Positions 24,353-32,744 of a stretch of DNA of 37,673 nucleotides are shown here, piece by piece (position 1 is the stretch's first letter; the number at the start of each line of letters is the position of its first letter). A program made the position numbers and the translations under genes. Under the pieces are notes generated by a model. The model saw only the letters and a program-made list of their open reading frames with translations. It searched no databases and had not been told where the DNA came from. This stretch comes from Bacillota bacterium (GTDB lineage Bacteria > Bacillota > Clostridia > Tissierellales > MES13), in NCBI GenBank assembly GCA_009711765.1, contig VEND01000157.1, positions 1 through 37,673 of the forward strand, in the 5' to 3' direction.

Positions 24353-24892
24353 TTATTTATTATAATCCTTTTTAATTTCATTTAACTCTTTTTTAGTTTG
24401 AACTAACTCAATCTGGTTTTCAAAAAGTTTATTTTGTAACTGATTTATAATCTTTTGTGTATTATTTAGTTCTTCTTCTTTTAATTTTAAAGCTTCTTCA
24501 TATTGTATTATTTTTTTATTTTTACTCTCTTTATCCTTATTTATATCCTTTAAATCTTTTTTAAATTTATCTCTTTCTTCTTTTAATTCATTAAGTTTAT
24601 CCTTGTTTTCCTTATATTCAGATTTAATTTCTTCTAACTCTTTTAAAGGCTCTTTAACATATTCTTTTAATTCTTCAAGTTCAGTATATGTTTTATAATA
24701 TTGATCGGCTATTGTAAAAGCAGCTAAAATAGCAGCCATTGACCTATTTAGCCTTCTATTTTTACTAGTAATCTCTTTGATTTTTTCATCTACATAGCTA
24801 GCTATATTATGTATATACTCTTCAGATTCATCTCCAATAACTGTATATTCTTGGTCATCTATATTTACTATGACTTTTCTTTTTTCAGTCAT
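24353..24892 (-). CDS. zapA: Cell-division protein ZapA with extended coiled coil
   Basis: ZapA binds FtsZ filaments and promotes bundling at the division ring. The first 75 residues are a ZapA domain (KRKVIVNIDDQEYTVIGDESEEYIHNIASYVDEKI, then AAILAAFTIADQYYK). It continues into an unbroken coiled coil (about 80-175) rich in Lys, Glu and Leu heptads. At 179 residues it is about twice the length of E. coli or B. subtilis ZapA; long tails are known in Clostridia. It is monocistronic between pheT and the U32 gene, with AAAGGAGAGG before the start. The stretch 24893-25046 upstream has a TATAAT (about 24921-24926) but no clear -35. Confidence 0.9.
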   Translation of the reverse strand: MTEKRKVIVNIDDQEYTVIGDESEEYIHNIASYVDEKIKEITSKNRRLNRSMAAILAAFTIADQYYKTYTELEELKEYVKEPLKELEEIKSEYKENKDKLNELKEERDKFKKDLKDINKDKESKNKKIIQYEEALKLKEEELNNTQKIINQLQNKLFENQIELVQTKKELNEIKKDYNK

Positions 24893-25046
24893 AAATACCC
24901 TCTCCTTTATTTCCTAACTACTATTATAATAACTTCTTTTAAAACCTATTAAATCCTGCAAGATTTTAAAGAAACTCAGATTTAGTTTAATAAATAACAA
25001 AAAATCATTTATCTTCCTTATTAAAAATTTATCATTAATATAGAAA

Positions 25047-25078
25047 AAACACAATAGAGCTTTCACTCTATTGTGTTT
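25047..25078 (-). terminator. Terminator of the pheST operon
   Basis: Minus strand 11-bp stem ACACAATAGAG/CTCTATTGTGT with a 6-base loop, followed by TTTTTTC. Confidence 0.92.
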
Positions 25079-25082
25079 AATT

Positions 25083-27479
25083 TTAACTTCTTAATGTAGC
25101 CTGTAACTTATCTTTTATCAATTCTACAATCTCTTTATGAATTTTAGATACTTCTTCATCCTTTAAAGTTCTTTCATAGGATCTATATGTTACTGAGTAT
25201 GCTACACTTTTCTTACCTTCTGGTATTTGTTCTCCTTTATAAACATCAAACAAGGTAATATCTTCTATTAATTCTCCCCCTGTTTCTTTAATTATTTTCT
25301 CAATTTCTTTTACTAGTATTTCCTCATCTAGTACTATAGCCATATCTCTATTTATTGCAGGATATTTAGGTAGTTCTTTATATTTATTTTTAAGATTTGT
25401 TAATATAGATGTTATTTCTAAATCTAATTCTAATGCATATACTCTTTCTTTAATCCCATAATTTTTTAATACATCTGGATGTATCTCACCTATTGTTGCT
25501 AAAACATTATTATTTTTAACTACACTGGCTGTTCTACCTGGATGGAATGTATTATGATGTTTTTCTGGCATATATTCCACATTATAAACTCCAAGACTTT
25601 CTAAAATAGTATTTAAAATACCCTTTATATAATAAAAATCTACTTCTCCATACATTCCTATACAAAGGTTCTTATTTTCATAGGGTAAGGATTTAACTGG
25701 AACATTTTTAGGTGTGAATATATTTCCTATCTCATATGCCCAGGCTTTATTAACACCATATTTATAGTTTCTAGCTAAAGCATCTAACATATTAGGTATT
25801 AAAGTAGTTCTCATAACACTATAATCTTCACCTAAAGGATTAAGTAGTTCTACATATTTTCTTTTCATACTATATTCAGGTAAATTAATCCTATCATATG
25901 CCTTTGGACTTATAAAAGAATAAGTCATTATTTCATTTAATCCAAATCCTGTTAATTTATTTTTAACTATATCTTCTATTTTTCTTTGTCTACTCTTCTC
26001 ACCTTTAGTTAAGGTTCCTTTAAAAGGTTTTGGCTCAATTTTACTAAAGCCATAAATTCTTCCTATTTCTTCAATAATATCTGCTTCTAATTCAATGTCT
26101 TGTCTAAATGTTGGAACTATAACTTTTATATTTTTATCAACCTTTTCAGCTTTAAATTCTAATCTATTTAATATATCTATCATCTGTTGTTTACTTAAAT
26201 CTGTTGATAACAATTTATTAACCCTTTCAGGTCTTAAACTTAAAGATTTCTCATTAAGAAGTTTATCATATATATCAATTTCACCTTTAATAACTTCACC
26301 TGCTTTAATATCCTCAAGTAACTGACAAACTCTCTTACATGCAATCTCTGATAAATTAGGATCTAAATTCTTTTCAAATTTAGATGAAGCTTCTGTTCTT
26401 AAGCCAACCCTTCTTGAAGTTAATCTTACACTTCTTCCATCAAAATTAGCTGACTCTATAAGTATTGTTTTTGTTTCTTTTGAAACTTCACTGTTTTCTC
26501 CACCCATTACACCAGCTATAGCTATAGGCTTTTCAGCATCTGCTATAATTAACATTGAATCGTCTATATCCCTTTTAACTCCATCTAGAGTTGTAATTTC
26601 CTCATCTTCTTTTGCTCTTCTAATTTCAATCTTTTTATCCTTTAATTTATCTAGATCAAAGGCATGTAAAGGTTGACCTAACTCAAGCATTACATAATTA
26701 GTAACATCAACTATATTATTAATAGGTCTTACACCTGCTTTTATTAATCTTTGTTGCATCCAAAGAGGTGATGGTTTAACCTTTATATTTTTAACTACTT
26801 TACTATAATATCTCTTACATAAATCATTATCTAATACTTCTATACCATTAACATAGTCTTTTATATCTTCTATTTGATTATTTATTTTAACATTTGGAAT
26901 TTTTAATTCCTTATTTAGCGTTGCCGCAGTTTCTCTAGCCATACCTATAATGCTTAAACAATCAGGTCTATTAGGAGTTATTTCAAAATCTATTACTTTT
27001 TCATCTAATTCTAAAATATCTTTAATATCTTTACCTAACTCATATTCTTTATCTAATATTAAAATACCATTTTTAAATTCTTTAGGTATTAAATCAGAGC
27101 TTATACCTAACTCATCTAAAGAACACATCATACCAAAGGATGATTCTCCCCTTAACTTTGACTTTTTAATTTTCATCCCACCAGGAAGTTTTGCACCTAC
27201 CAATGCTATAGGAACATAATCACCTTTGTTTATATTAGTAGCTCCTGTTACAATCTTTAATTCTTCTTCTCCAACATCTACTTTTGTTATGACAAGTTTA
27301 TCAGCATTAGGATGGTCATTTATTTCTAAAATCTTACCTACAACTACCTTATCTACTCCCTTATTAGTTTCTTCTATTGAATCAACATGGGAACCTGACA
27401 TTGTAAGCTCATCTGCTAATTCTTTAGTATTTATATCTATATCCACATATTTTTTAAGCCAATTTACTGGTACTAACAT
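25083..27479 (-). CDS. pheT: Phenylalanyl-tRNA synthetase, beta subunit
   Basis: Large subunit of the (alpha-beta)2 enzyme that charges tRNA-Phe. The 798-residue protein has the N-terminal EMAP-type tRNA-binding domain (about 40-155, GKILEINDHPNADKLVITKVDVG), the B3/B4 editing domain (about 205-380, with VTNYVMLELGQPLHAFD), B5 DNA-binding-like domain (about 400-470), the catalytic-like core, and the C-terminal ferredoxin-fold anticodon-binding domain (KYPAINRDMAIVLDEEI). It follows pheS by 15 bases and is controlled by the shared T-box leader. Confidence 0.97.
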   Translation of the reverse strand: MLVPVNWLKKYVDIDINTKELADELTMSGSHVDSIEETNKGVDKVVVGKILEINDHPNADKLVITKVDVGEEELKIVTGATNINKGDYVPIALVGAKLPGGMKIKKSKLRGESSFGMMCSLDELGISSDLIPKEFKNGILILDKEYELGKDIKDILELDEKVIDFEITPNRPDCLSIIGMARETAATLNKELKIPNVKINNQIEDIKDYVNGIEVLDNDLCKRYYSKVVKNIKVKPSPLWMQQRLIKAGVRPINNIVDVTNYVMLELGQPLHAFDLDKLKDKKIEIRRAKEDEEITTLDGVKRDIDDSMLIIADAEKPIAIAGVMGGENSEVSKETKTILIESANFDGRSVRLTSRRVGLRTEASSKFEKNLDPNLSEIACKRVCQLLEDIKAGEVIKGEIDIYDKLLNEKSLSLRPERVNKLLSTDLSKQQMIDILNRLEFKAEKVDKNIKVIVPTFRQDIELEADIIEEIGRIYGFSKIEPKPFKGTLTKGEKSRQRKIEDIVKNKLTGFGLNEIMTYSFISPKAYDRINLPEYSMKRKYVELLNPLGEDYSVMRTTLIPNMLDALARNYKYGVNKAWAYEIGNIFTPKNVPVKSLPYENKNLCIGMYGEVDFYYIKGILNTILESLGVYNVEYMPEKHHNTFHPGRTASVVKNNNVLATIGEIHPDVLKNYGIKERVYALELDLEITSILTNLKNKYKELPKYPAINRDMAIVLDEEILVKEIEKIIKETGGELIEDITLFDVYKGEQIPEGKKSVAYSVTYRSYERTLKDEEVSKIHKEIVELIKDKLQATLRS

Positions 27480-27494
27480 ATTTATCCTCCTTTA

Positions 27495-28517
27495 TTAAAA
27501 CTGTTTTATAAATCTCATATCATTTTCAAATAATAGTCTTATATTGTCAATTTCATATTTTGCCATTGTTAATCTATCTATCCCTAAACCAAATGCAAAT
27601 CCACTATAAACTTCAGAATCTATTCCGCAGTTTTCTAATACTTTAGGATGAACCATTCCACAACCTAATATTTCCATACTCCATCCTGTTCCATTACATG
27701 CCTTACATCCTTTTCCCTTACATTCTAGACAAGATACATCTACCTCTGCACTAGGTTCAGTAAATGGAAAATAATGTGGTCTAAATCTAGTTTTAATATC
27801 TTCACCAAATAACTCTTTTACAAACACGTTTATTGTATGCTTTAAATTCGCTAATGTTATTCCTTCATCTACAACTAAACATTCTAATTGATGAAACATA
27901 GGTGAATGTGTATCATCAACATCATCAAATCTAAAACATCTACCTGCTGAAACTATTTTTATAGGGGGTTTTACTTGTTTCATCACTCTTACCTGAACAG
28001 GTGATGTTTGGGTTCTTAATAAGATTTTATTTGTTATATAAAAAGTATCTGACATATCCCTAGAAGGGTGATTTTCAGGTGCATTTAGTGCATCAAAATT
28101 ATTATCCACCGTTTCTATTTCCGGTCCTTCTACTATATCAAATCCCATATTTTGAAATACATTTTCAAGTTCTTCTTTTACTTGGATTAAAGGATGTCTA
28201 TGTCCTAGTGGTACATTTTTCCCTGGCATAGATATGTCAATTTTTTCTGACTCTAATTTAGCCTTTTGAAGTTCATCTTTTAATTTTTCCTCAATTTTAG
28301 TTACTTCATTTTCTATAGCTTCCCTTACTTCATTGGCTAGTTTACCCATTATAGGTCTTTCTTCCTTTGGAAGTTTCCCCATATTTCTTAATACCTTCGT
28401 TAATTCACCTTTTTTTCCTAAAAACTTAACTTTGATCTCATTCAATTGTTTTAAATCTTTAGCATTCTTTATATCCTGTAATGCGCTATCTTTAATACTA
28501 TTAAGTTTATCCTTCAT
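27495..28517 (-). CDS. pheS: Phenylalanyl-tRNA synthetase, alpha subunit
   Basis: Catalytic class II subunit of 340 residues. A coiled-coil N terminus (about 1-85) binds tRNA; the core includes HPLIQVKEELENVFQNMGF, the motif 2 block HQLECLVVDEG, the cysteine-rich insertion SCLECKGKGCKACNGTGW common in Firmicutes PheS, and motif 3 FAFGLGIDRLTMAKY. It lies 24 bases after a 59-residue membrane-protein gene and 15 bases before pheT, all behind the Phe T-box. GAAAGGAGA supports its start. Confidence 0.97.
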   Translation of the reverse strand: MKDKLNSIKDSALQDIKNAKDLKQLNEIKVKFLGKKGELTKVLRNMGKLPKEERPIMGKLANEVREAIENEVTKIEEKLKDELQKAKLESEKIDISMPGKNVPLGHRHPLIQVKEELENVFQNMGFDIVEGPEIETVDNNFDALNAPENHPSRDMSDTFYITNKILLRTQTSPVQVRVMKQVKPPIKIVSAGRCFRFDDVDDTHSPMFHQLECLVVDEGITLANLKHTINVFVKELFGEDIKTRFRPHYFPFTEPSAEVDVSCLECKGKGCKACNGTGWSMEILGCGMVHPKVLENCGIDSEVYSGFAFGLGIDRLTMAKYEIDNIRLLFENDMRFIKQF

Positions 28518-28541
28518 AATAATCTCCTTTCTTTTTATCTA

Positions 28542-28721
28542 TCAATTAATTCTTTTTAATACAAAAATGACAACTATGTAGATTAAACTAACTAAAAAAC
28601 TATTTTTTGTTAATAATCTTAAATTACCATGATATTTCGATTTCTTTGTTACTTTAGCAATTAAAAAATTTAAACTAAAATACGCTAAGAAAAAAACTAA
28701 AAAACTTACTAGATATTCCAT
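28542..28721 (-). CDS. Small two-span membrane protein in the pheST operon
   Basis: A 59-residue frame that fills the space between the T-box terminator and pheS. It starts at ATG 28721 with a strong AAAGGAGAG six bases upstream, ends at TGA 28542, and sits 24 bases before pheS. It begins MEYLVSFLVFFLAYFSLNF, giving one hydrophobic segment at about 3-22, a basic turn (KVTKKSKYHGNLR), and a second segment at about 42-55 (FLVSLIYIVVIFVL) before KRIN. It would be a helical hairpin with both ends on the same side. The function is unknown; T-box control would raise it with PheRS during Phe shortage. Confidence 0.75.
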   Translation of the reverse strand: MEYLVSFLVFFLAYFSLNFLIAKVTKKSKYHGNLRLLTKNSFLVSLIYIVVIFVLKRIN

Positions 28722-28755
28722 GTTTCACTCTCCTTTGCGTACTAATTTATGCAAT

Positions 28756-28986
28756 AAAAAAACGCCCCTAAAGGGACGAAAATCTCCGCGGTACCACCCT
28801 AATAATCTAATCATTAGATCACTTAACAATATAACGAATCTCTCCGGCATAAGTCTACTACTATATAACTTTCGACTTAGCAGTTTAAGAGTGAATTTTC
28901 AGCATATCAGAACATAAAGGTGCTTTCAGCCTAGGACACCTTCTCTCTATTATGTCTTTTATACATACTTTTCTCTATCATTACCT
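28756..28986 (-). promoter_or_regulatory. T-box riboswitch, phenylalanine (phe operon leader)
   Basis: Stem I contains the AGAGAA-type left side and GAAAA-TTC-ACTC on the right, giving specifier codon TTC at 28895-28893 (Phe). The canonical T-box AGGGTGGTACCGCGG is at 28800-28786; its TGGT pairs with an ACCA end, as expected for tRNA-Phe. The terminator is CGTCCC/GGGGCG with loop TTTA (28778-28763) and a following T7. It governs the 59-residue membrane gene, pheS and pheT. Confidence 0.95.
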
Positions 28987-29001
28987 TTAGTATATATCAT
29001 A

Positions 29002-29091
29002 TTAATTTATTGCTAGCTTCTTATACATTAAATAAGCATTAATTGAACCTGTAAGTTGAAATAAATTCCAGAAAAAATTAGCATCAATCAT
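29002..29091 (-). CDS. YqzL-like microprotein
   Basis: A 29-residue protein, starting at ATG 29091 with AAGGGGTG nine bases upstream and ending at TAA 29002. The sequence runs MIDANFFWNLFQLTGSI then NAYLMYKKLAIN. It matches the YqzL family, tiny Firmicutes proteins with FFWxxFxxTGSIxAYLxYK. Their function is unknown; in many genomes the gene precedes recO. Here it lies between the rRNA methyltransferase gene and the Phe T-box, behind its own extended -10 promoter. Its length is at the short end of the family. Confidence 0.8.
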   Translation of the reverse strand: MIDANFFWNLFQLTGSINAYLMYKKLAIN

Positions 29092-29125
29092 AAGGTTATA
29101 CACCCCTTCAAGGCTATTTATTTAA

Positions 29126-29154
29126 ATTATAGCATGAGGTGTACTAAAATACAA
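29126..29154 (-). promoter_or_regulatory. Promoter of the YqzL-like gene (and possibly the phe operon)
   Basis: Minus strand extended -10 TGCTATAAT (29134-29126) with TTGTAT (29154-29149) at 17-base spacing. No terminator lies between the microprotein gene and the T-box, so this promoter may drive the whole phe operon; a weaker TATACT lies close to the T-box start. Confidence 0.6.
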
Positions 29155-29175
29155 GGCTATTATGTGATGATTTTT

Positions 29176-29976
29176 CTAAAAATTCTGTCTTTGTTTTAAT
29201 GCTTCATACATAATTATTCCAGATGCAATCGCAGCATTTAAAGATTCTGCTTTTCCTGTCATTGGTATTTTTAATATTTCATCTGAAATATCCACAATTT
29301 CTTTATTAATACCATTTGCTTCATTACCTATAACTAATGCAAAATTTTTATTAAAATTAATATCATAACAATATTTATCTGTAGTCAGATATGATGATAT
29401 TATTGATATATTTTTACTTTTTAATTCATTTACTAAATCAATTGTATTATTACGGTTTAATATTGGCATATGAAAAATAGAACCCATTGTTGCTCTTATT
29501 GTTTTAGGATTATAAACATCAACACAACCACTGGTAGTTATTATTCCATTTGCCCCCATTGCATCTGCGGTTCTAATTATTGTACCCATATTTCCTGGAT
29601 CTTGTACTCTATCTAATATTACTAAAAAATTTAAATCATCTAGTAAAATATCTTCTAATTCATTAATATTAAAACTTACAACAGCTAAAATACCCTGAGG
29701 ATTTTTAGTATCACTTACCTCTTTAAGTATATTATCAGTAGTTTCAAATACTAAATCTTTATCTATAACATTAAATAAATCTTTTCCACCTTCAATATCA
29801 AATAAAGAAGCGCTATATAAAATGAATTTAATTTTAATATCCCTAGACTTAATTATTTCACTTACAGATCTTACTCCTTCAGTAAAAAAACTTTTATTTT
29901 TCCACCTATATTTTTTCTTATGTAGTTTTTTTACTAGTTTAATTTGTTTATTTGAAGAACTAGTAATTATACTCAA
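29176..29976 (-). CDS. TrmH/SpoU-family RNA 2'-O-methyltransferase
   Basis: A 266-residue SPOUT methyltransferase that uses S-adenosylmethionine, probably on rRNA. The N-terminal part (about 1-100, ITSSSNKQIKLVKKL and FFTEGVRSVSEI) is the SpoU substrate-binding domain. The catalytic knot carries the family motifs: LDRVQDPGNMGTIIRTADAMGA (motif 1), ALVIGNEANGI (motif 2) and IPMTGKAESLNAAIASGI (motif 3). It begins with TTG at 29976 after GGGGGGGAG, 14 bases after ktrA, so it ends the potassium-uptake operon. In many Firmicutes such a gene precedes pheST, as it does here. Confidence 0.92.
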   Translation of the reverse strand: MSIITSSSNKQIKLVKKLHKKKYRWKNKSFFTEGVRSVSEIIKSRDIKIKFILYSASLFDIEGGKDLFNVIDKDLVFETTDNILKEVSDTKNPQGILAVVSFNINELEDILLDDLNFLVILDRVQDPGNMGTIIRTADAMGANGIITTSGCVDVYNPKTIRATMGSIFHMPILNRNNTIDLVNELKSKNISIISSYLTTDKYCYDINFNKNFALVIGNEANGINKEIVDISDEILKIPMTGKAESLNAAIASGIIMYEALKQRQNF

Positions 29977-29990
29977 GGTCTCCCCCCCTA

Positions 29991-30641
29991 CTAACTATTT
30001 TTCTCAAGTTTTCTTAAATCTTTATTTGCTCCTATAACTATTAAAACATCACCTTTTTTTATCAAATCATCAGCATAAGGTGATATATTCATTTCTTGAT
30101 CTCTTTTAATAGCTATTACATTAATACCATATTCAGTGGGTAAATTTAAATCCTTTAACGCTTTATTTTCCCAGTCTTCCATTACAGTTACCTCAACAAT
30201 ACTATAATCAGGAGCAAATTCAATATAATCTAAAATATTAGATGAAACTAAATTATGAGCAACTCTACTACCCATATCTCTTTCAGGAAATACTACCCTA
30301 TCTGCTCCTGTTTTTTCTAATACTTTAGCATGCAATTCATTTTGCGCTTTAGCAATAACTAACTTAACTCCTAATTCTTTAGCAATCAAAGTTGCCATTA
30401 TAGAAGCTTGCATATCTGAACCTATAGTAACAACAGCCACATCAAAATTTCTTATACCTAATGTTTTTAGAGTAGTTTCATCTATAGCATCAGCTTGAAC
30501 AGCATGGGTTACTTTATCTGATATTTCCTGTACTTTTTCTTCACTTTTATCAATAGCTAAAACATCGTAACCTAAATTATAAAGAGTTTCTGCTACACTT
30601 GTTCCAAATCTTCCACAACCTATAACAACAAATTGTCTCAT
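29991..30641 (-). CDS. ktrA: KtrA/TrkA-type potassium uptake regulatory subunit
   Basis: A 216-residue peripheral protein that forms the cytoplasmic gating ring of a K+ transporter. The RCK-N Rossmann domain starts FVVIGCGRFGTSVAETL (nucleotide-binding GxGxxG) with the acidic residue at the end of beta-2 (AIDKSEE); the RCK-C domain occupies about 135-216. KtrA-type length and the partner KtrB distinguish it from the double-length TrkA. I start it at ATG 30641 (GGAAGGTG six bases upstream) rather than TTG 30662, which would overlap the end of ktrB. RCK-C domains of this kind often bind c-di-AMP (established knowledge). Confidence 0.93.
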   Translation of the reverse strand: MRQFVVIGCGRFGTSVAETLYNLGYDVLAIDKSEEKVQEISDKVTHAVQADAIDETTLKTLGIRNFDVAVVTIGSDMQASIMATLIAKELGVKLVIAKAQNELHAKVLEKTGADRVVFPERDMGSRVAHNLVSSNILDYIEFAPDYSIVEVTVMEDWENKALKDLNLPTEYGINVIAIKRDQEMNISPYADDLIKKGDVLIVIGANKDLRKLEKNS

Positions 30642-30654
30642 AATATTCACCTTC

Positions 30655-32019
30655 CTAACCAACTATAATTCTTTCTTCTGCATATCTATATATTCCCTTT
30701 TTCTCTCTACGTTTTTTAGCAAAGGCAAAGGCCATTGTTAATGGACCAAGTCTTCCTACAAACATAGTTACTGTGATAACTAATCTACCAATAACAGTAA
30801 GATTAGGTGTTAACCCTCTACTTAATCCTACCGTAGCAAAAGCTGAAACAGTTTCAAATAAGACATCTAAAAAAGTTGTATCAGGACCTTTTTCAGTAAT
30901 TGACAAAACCATAGTTACTAAAACAACTATAGAAAGTCCTATGCCTATAACTGCTAATGCTCTAAATATTATTTCATTATTAATCCTTTTTTTTAACACT
31001 TCAACATCGTCAGTACCCTTAACAACAGAAACTACACCTAATACTATAGCTCCAACAGTTGTTGTTTTTATCCCTCCTGCCGTAGAGCCTGGAGAACCTC
31101 CTATAAACATAAATATTATAATTATAAAGGCTGTTGCATTTGTTATAGAAGCCATATCAATACTATTAAAACCTGCTGTCCTCGGTACTACTGACTGAAA
31201 CATCGATGCTAATATTTTTCCTTTAAATGTTAATTGTCCTAGTGTATCTGGATTATTAAATTCTAAAAATAAAGTTAAAATAAATCCTACTAAAAGTAAT
31301 CCTCCTGAAATTATTAACACTAGCTTTGTATGTAAAGAAAATTTCTTATACTTCCTACTTTCTGTTATATCTATATATACACTATAACCTAACCCTCCGA
31401 TTACAACTAATAATGTAACAGTAATATTTACAATATAACTTTCTACAAAGGGTTCCATACTACTTCCAATCAAATCAAATCCTGCATTGCAAAATGCTGA
31501 TATAGAATGAAAAAGAGAAAACCAAAGTCCTTTCTTAACTCCATAAACTGGTATGAATTTAGTTGATAAAAGTAAAACTCCTAATCCTTCCATTATAATA
31601 GTTGATAATAAAATATATCTAGTCAACTTAACTAAACCAGATAATGTAAATTGATTTAGCTCTTCTTGCATTATTAGTCTATCCTTCAGTGTTATTTTCT
31701 TACCAATAACAAAGGAGACTAATGTAGCCATAGTCATAAAACCTAGGCCTCCAATTTGTATTAAAATAAGTATTACTATCTTACCAAACAATGTCCAATG
31801 TGCTGCAGTATTTACAACTATAAGCCCCGTTACACACACTGCTGAAGATGCAGTGAACAATGCATCTATAAAACCAATACTCTTTCCATTTATTGATGAA
31901 ATAGGCAGATTTAATAGGGTTGCTCCTATTAATATTAATACTGCAAATCCCATAACTAAAACTTGGGCTGGATTCATTTTTAATTGTTCGATTCTATGTT
32001 TAAATTCTATTTCAATCAT
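30655..32019 (-). CDS. ktrB: KtrB/TrkH-type potassium transporter, membrane subunit
   Basis: A 454-residue membrane protein with four repeats of the K+-channel-like M1-P-M2 unit. Pore-loop filters are visible as SAVCVTGL, SISAFCNAGFDL, GGSPGSTAGGIKT and SAFATVGLSRG, each with the key glycine. The C terminus has the basic FAFAKKRREKKG tail. It imports K+ with Na+ coupling, gated by KtrA. The start is ATG 32019 (TAGGGG upstream) and it is followed 13 bases later by ktrA. No c-di-AMP riboswitch fits in its short leader. Confidence 0.95.
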   Translation of the reverse strand: MIEIEFKHRIEQLKMNPAQVLVMGFAVLILIGATLLNLPISSINGKSIGFIDALFTASSAVCVTGLIVVNTAAHWTLFGKIVILILIQIGGLGFMTMATLVSFVIGKKITLKDRLIMQEELNQFTLSGLVKLTRYILLSTIIMEGLGVLLLSTKFIPVYGVKKGLWFSLFHSISAFCNAGFDLIGSSMEPFVESYIVNITVTLLVVIGGLGYSVYIDITESRKYKKFSLHTKLVLIISGGLLLVGFILTLFLEFNNPDTLGQLTFKGKILASMFQSVVPRTAGFNSIDMASITNATAFIIIIFMFIGGSPGSTAGGIKTTTVGAIVLGVVSVVKGTDDVEVLKKRINNEIIFRALAVIGIGLSIVVLVTMVLSITEKGPDTTFLDVLFETVSAFATVGLSRGLTPNLTVIGRLVITVTMFVGRLGPLTMAFAFAKKRREKKGIYRYAEERIIVG

Positions 32020-32076
32020 CCCCTATAGTTACTAATATTTATTATTAGTAGTATTAACTAGAATAATCATTTTATT

Positions 32077-32104
32077 ATTATATCACTTTAAACTTATGTT
32101 TAAA
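32077..32104 (-). promoter_or_regulatory. Promoter of the ktrB-ktrA-methyltransferase operon
   Basis: Minus strand TTTAAA (32104-32099), 16-base spacer and TATAAT (32082-32077). The -10 is consensus; the -35 is weak. Confidence 0.55.
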
Positions 32105-32118
32105 AGTTTTACAAAAAA

Positions 32119-32150
32119 AAATAAAAGTTCCGATATCGGAACTTTTATTT
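32119..32150 (-). terminator. Terminator of the infC-rpmI-rplT operon
   Basis: A perfect palindrome with 16-base arms (AAATAAAAGTTCCGAT and its complement). It is followed by a run of eight T on the minus strand. Confidence 0.93.
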
Positions 32151-32151
32151 T

Positions 32152-32505
32152 TTAAAGATTTGATTTTGCTAAATCTACTAATTCTTTAAATGATTCTTTA
32201 TCATGTATAGCCATTTCAGATAACATTTTTCTGTTAATCTCTACATTGGCTTTCTTTAATCCATTAATGAATCTACTATATGATAATCCATTCATTCTAG
32301 CACCTGCATTAATTCTAGTAATCCATAACTTTCTAAAATCTCTCTTTCTTAATTTACGTCCTGTATATGCTGAATTAAGAGCTCTCATAACAGCTTGGTT
32401 AGCCGGTCTAAATAGCTTACTCTTAGCTCCATAATAACCCTTAGCAAGTTTTAATATTTTCTTGTGTTTCTTTTTTGCATTCATTGCTTTTTTTACTCTC
32501 GCCAT
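32152..32505 (-). CDS. rplT: Ribosomal protein L20 (bL20)
   Basis: A 117-residue basic 50S protein needed early in large-subunit assembly. The sequence [31 protein letters not shown], then [26 protein letters not shown], is diagnostic. It is the third gene of infC-rpmI-rplT, 26 bases after rpmI. In Firmicutes L20 also binds the operon leader and represses it; the matching leader is at 33299-33438. Confidence 0.98.
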   Translation of the reverse strand: MARVKKAMNAKKKHKKILKLAKGYYGAKSKLFRPANQAVMRALNSAYTGRKLRKRDFRKLWITRINAGARMNGLSYSRFINGLKKANVEINRKMLSEMAIHDKESFKELVDLAKSNL

Positions 32506-32531
32506 CTCTGGTACCTCCTTTAGCCTTTAAT

Positions 32532-32726
32532 TTAGTATGGTAATACCTTTTTAATTCTTTTTTCATCACTTGAATGAACTAACTTATCTTTTCTAAGCTT
32601 TCTTTTTCTCTTTGGAGACTTTTTGCCTAGTATATGACTTGTATAGTTACTTTTTCTTTTTAATTTTCCTTTAGCAGTCTTTTTAAATCTCTTAGCTGCT
32701 CCTTTATGAGTTTTCATTTTTGGCAT
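32532..32726 (-). CDS. rpmI: Ribosomal protein L35 (bL35)
   Basis: A 64-residue, highly basic 50S protein: [23 protein letters not shown], then [16 protein letters not shown], a standard L35. It lies 18 bases after infC and 26 before rplT with GAGAGGAGG before its start. Normal length. Confidence 0.98.
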   Translation of the reverse strand: MPKMKTHKGAAKRFKKTAKGKLKRKSNYTSHILGKKSPKRKRKLRKDKLVHSSDEKRIKKVLPY

Positions 32727-32744
32727 ATTAGTTCCTCCTCTCGA

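Noticed and set aside
28720-28917. A 65-codon plus-strand frame over the Phe T-box
   Set aside because: The sequence is the riboswitch on the other strand, with specifier codon, T-box motif and terminator all accounted for.
30773-31198. A 141-codon plus-strand frame inside ktrB
   Set aside because: Antisense shadow of a membrane-protein gene with clear pore-loop motifs; no initiation signal.
32020-32118. c-di-AMP (ydaO-type) riboswitch before ktrB
   Set aside because: Such riboswitches often control Ktr genes, but the leader here is only about 60 bases and contains no long structured element.
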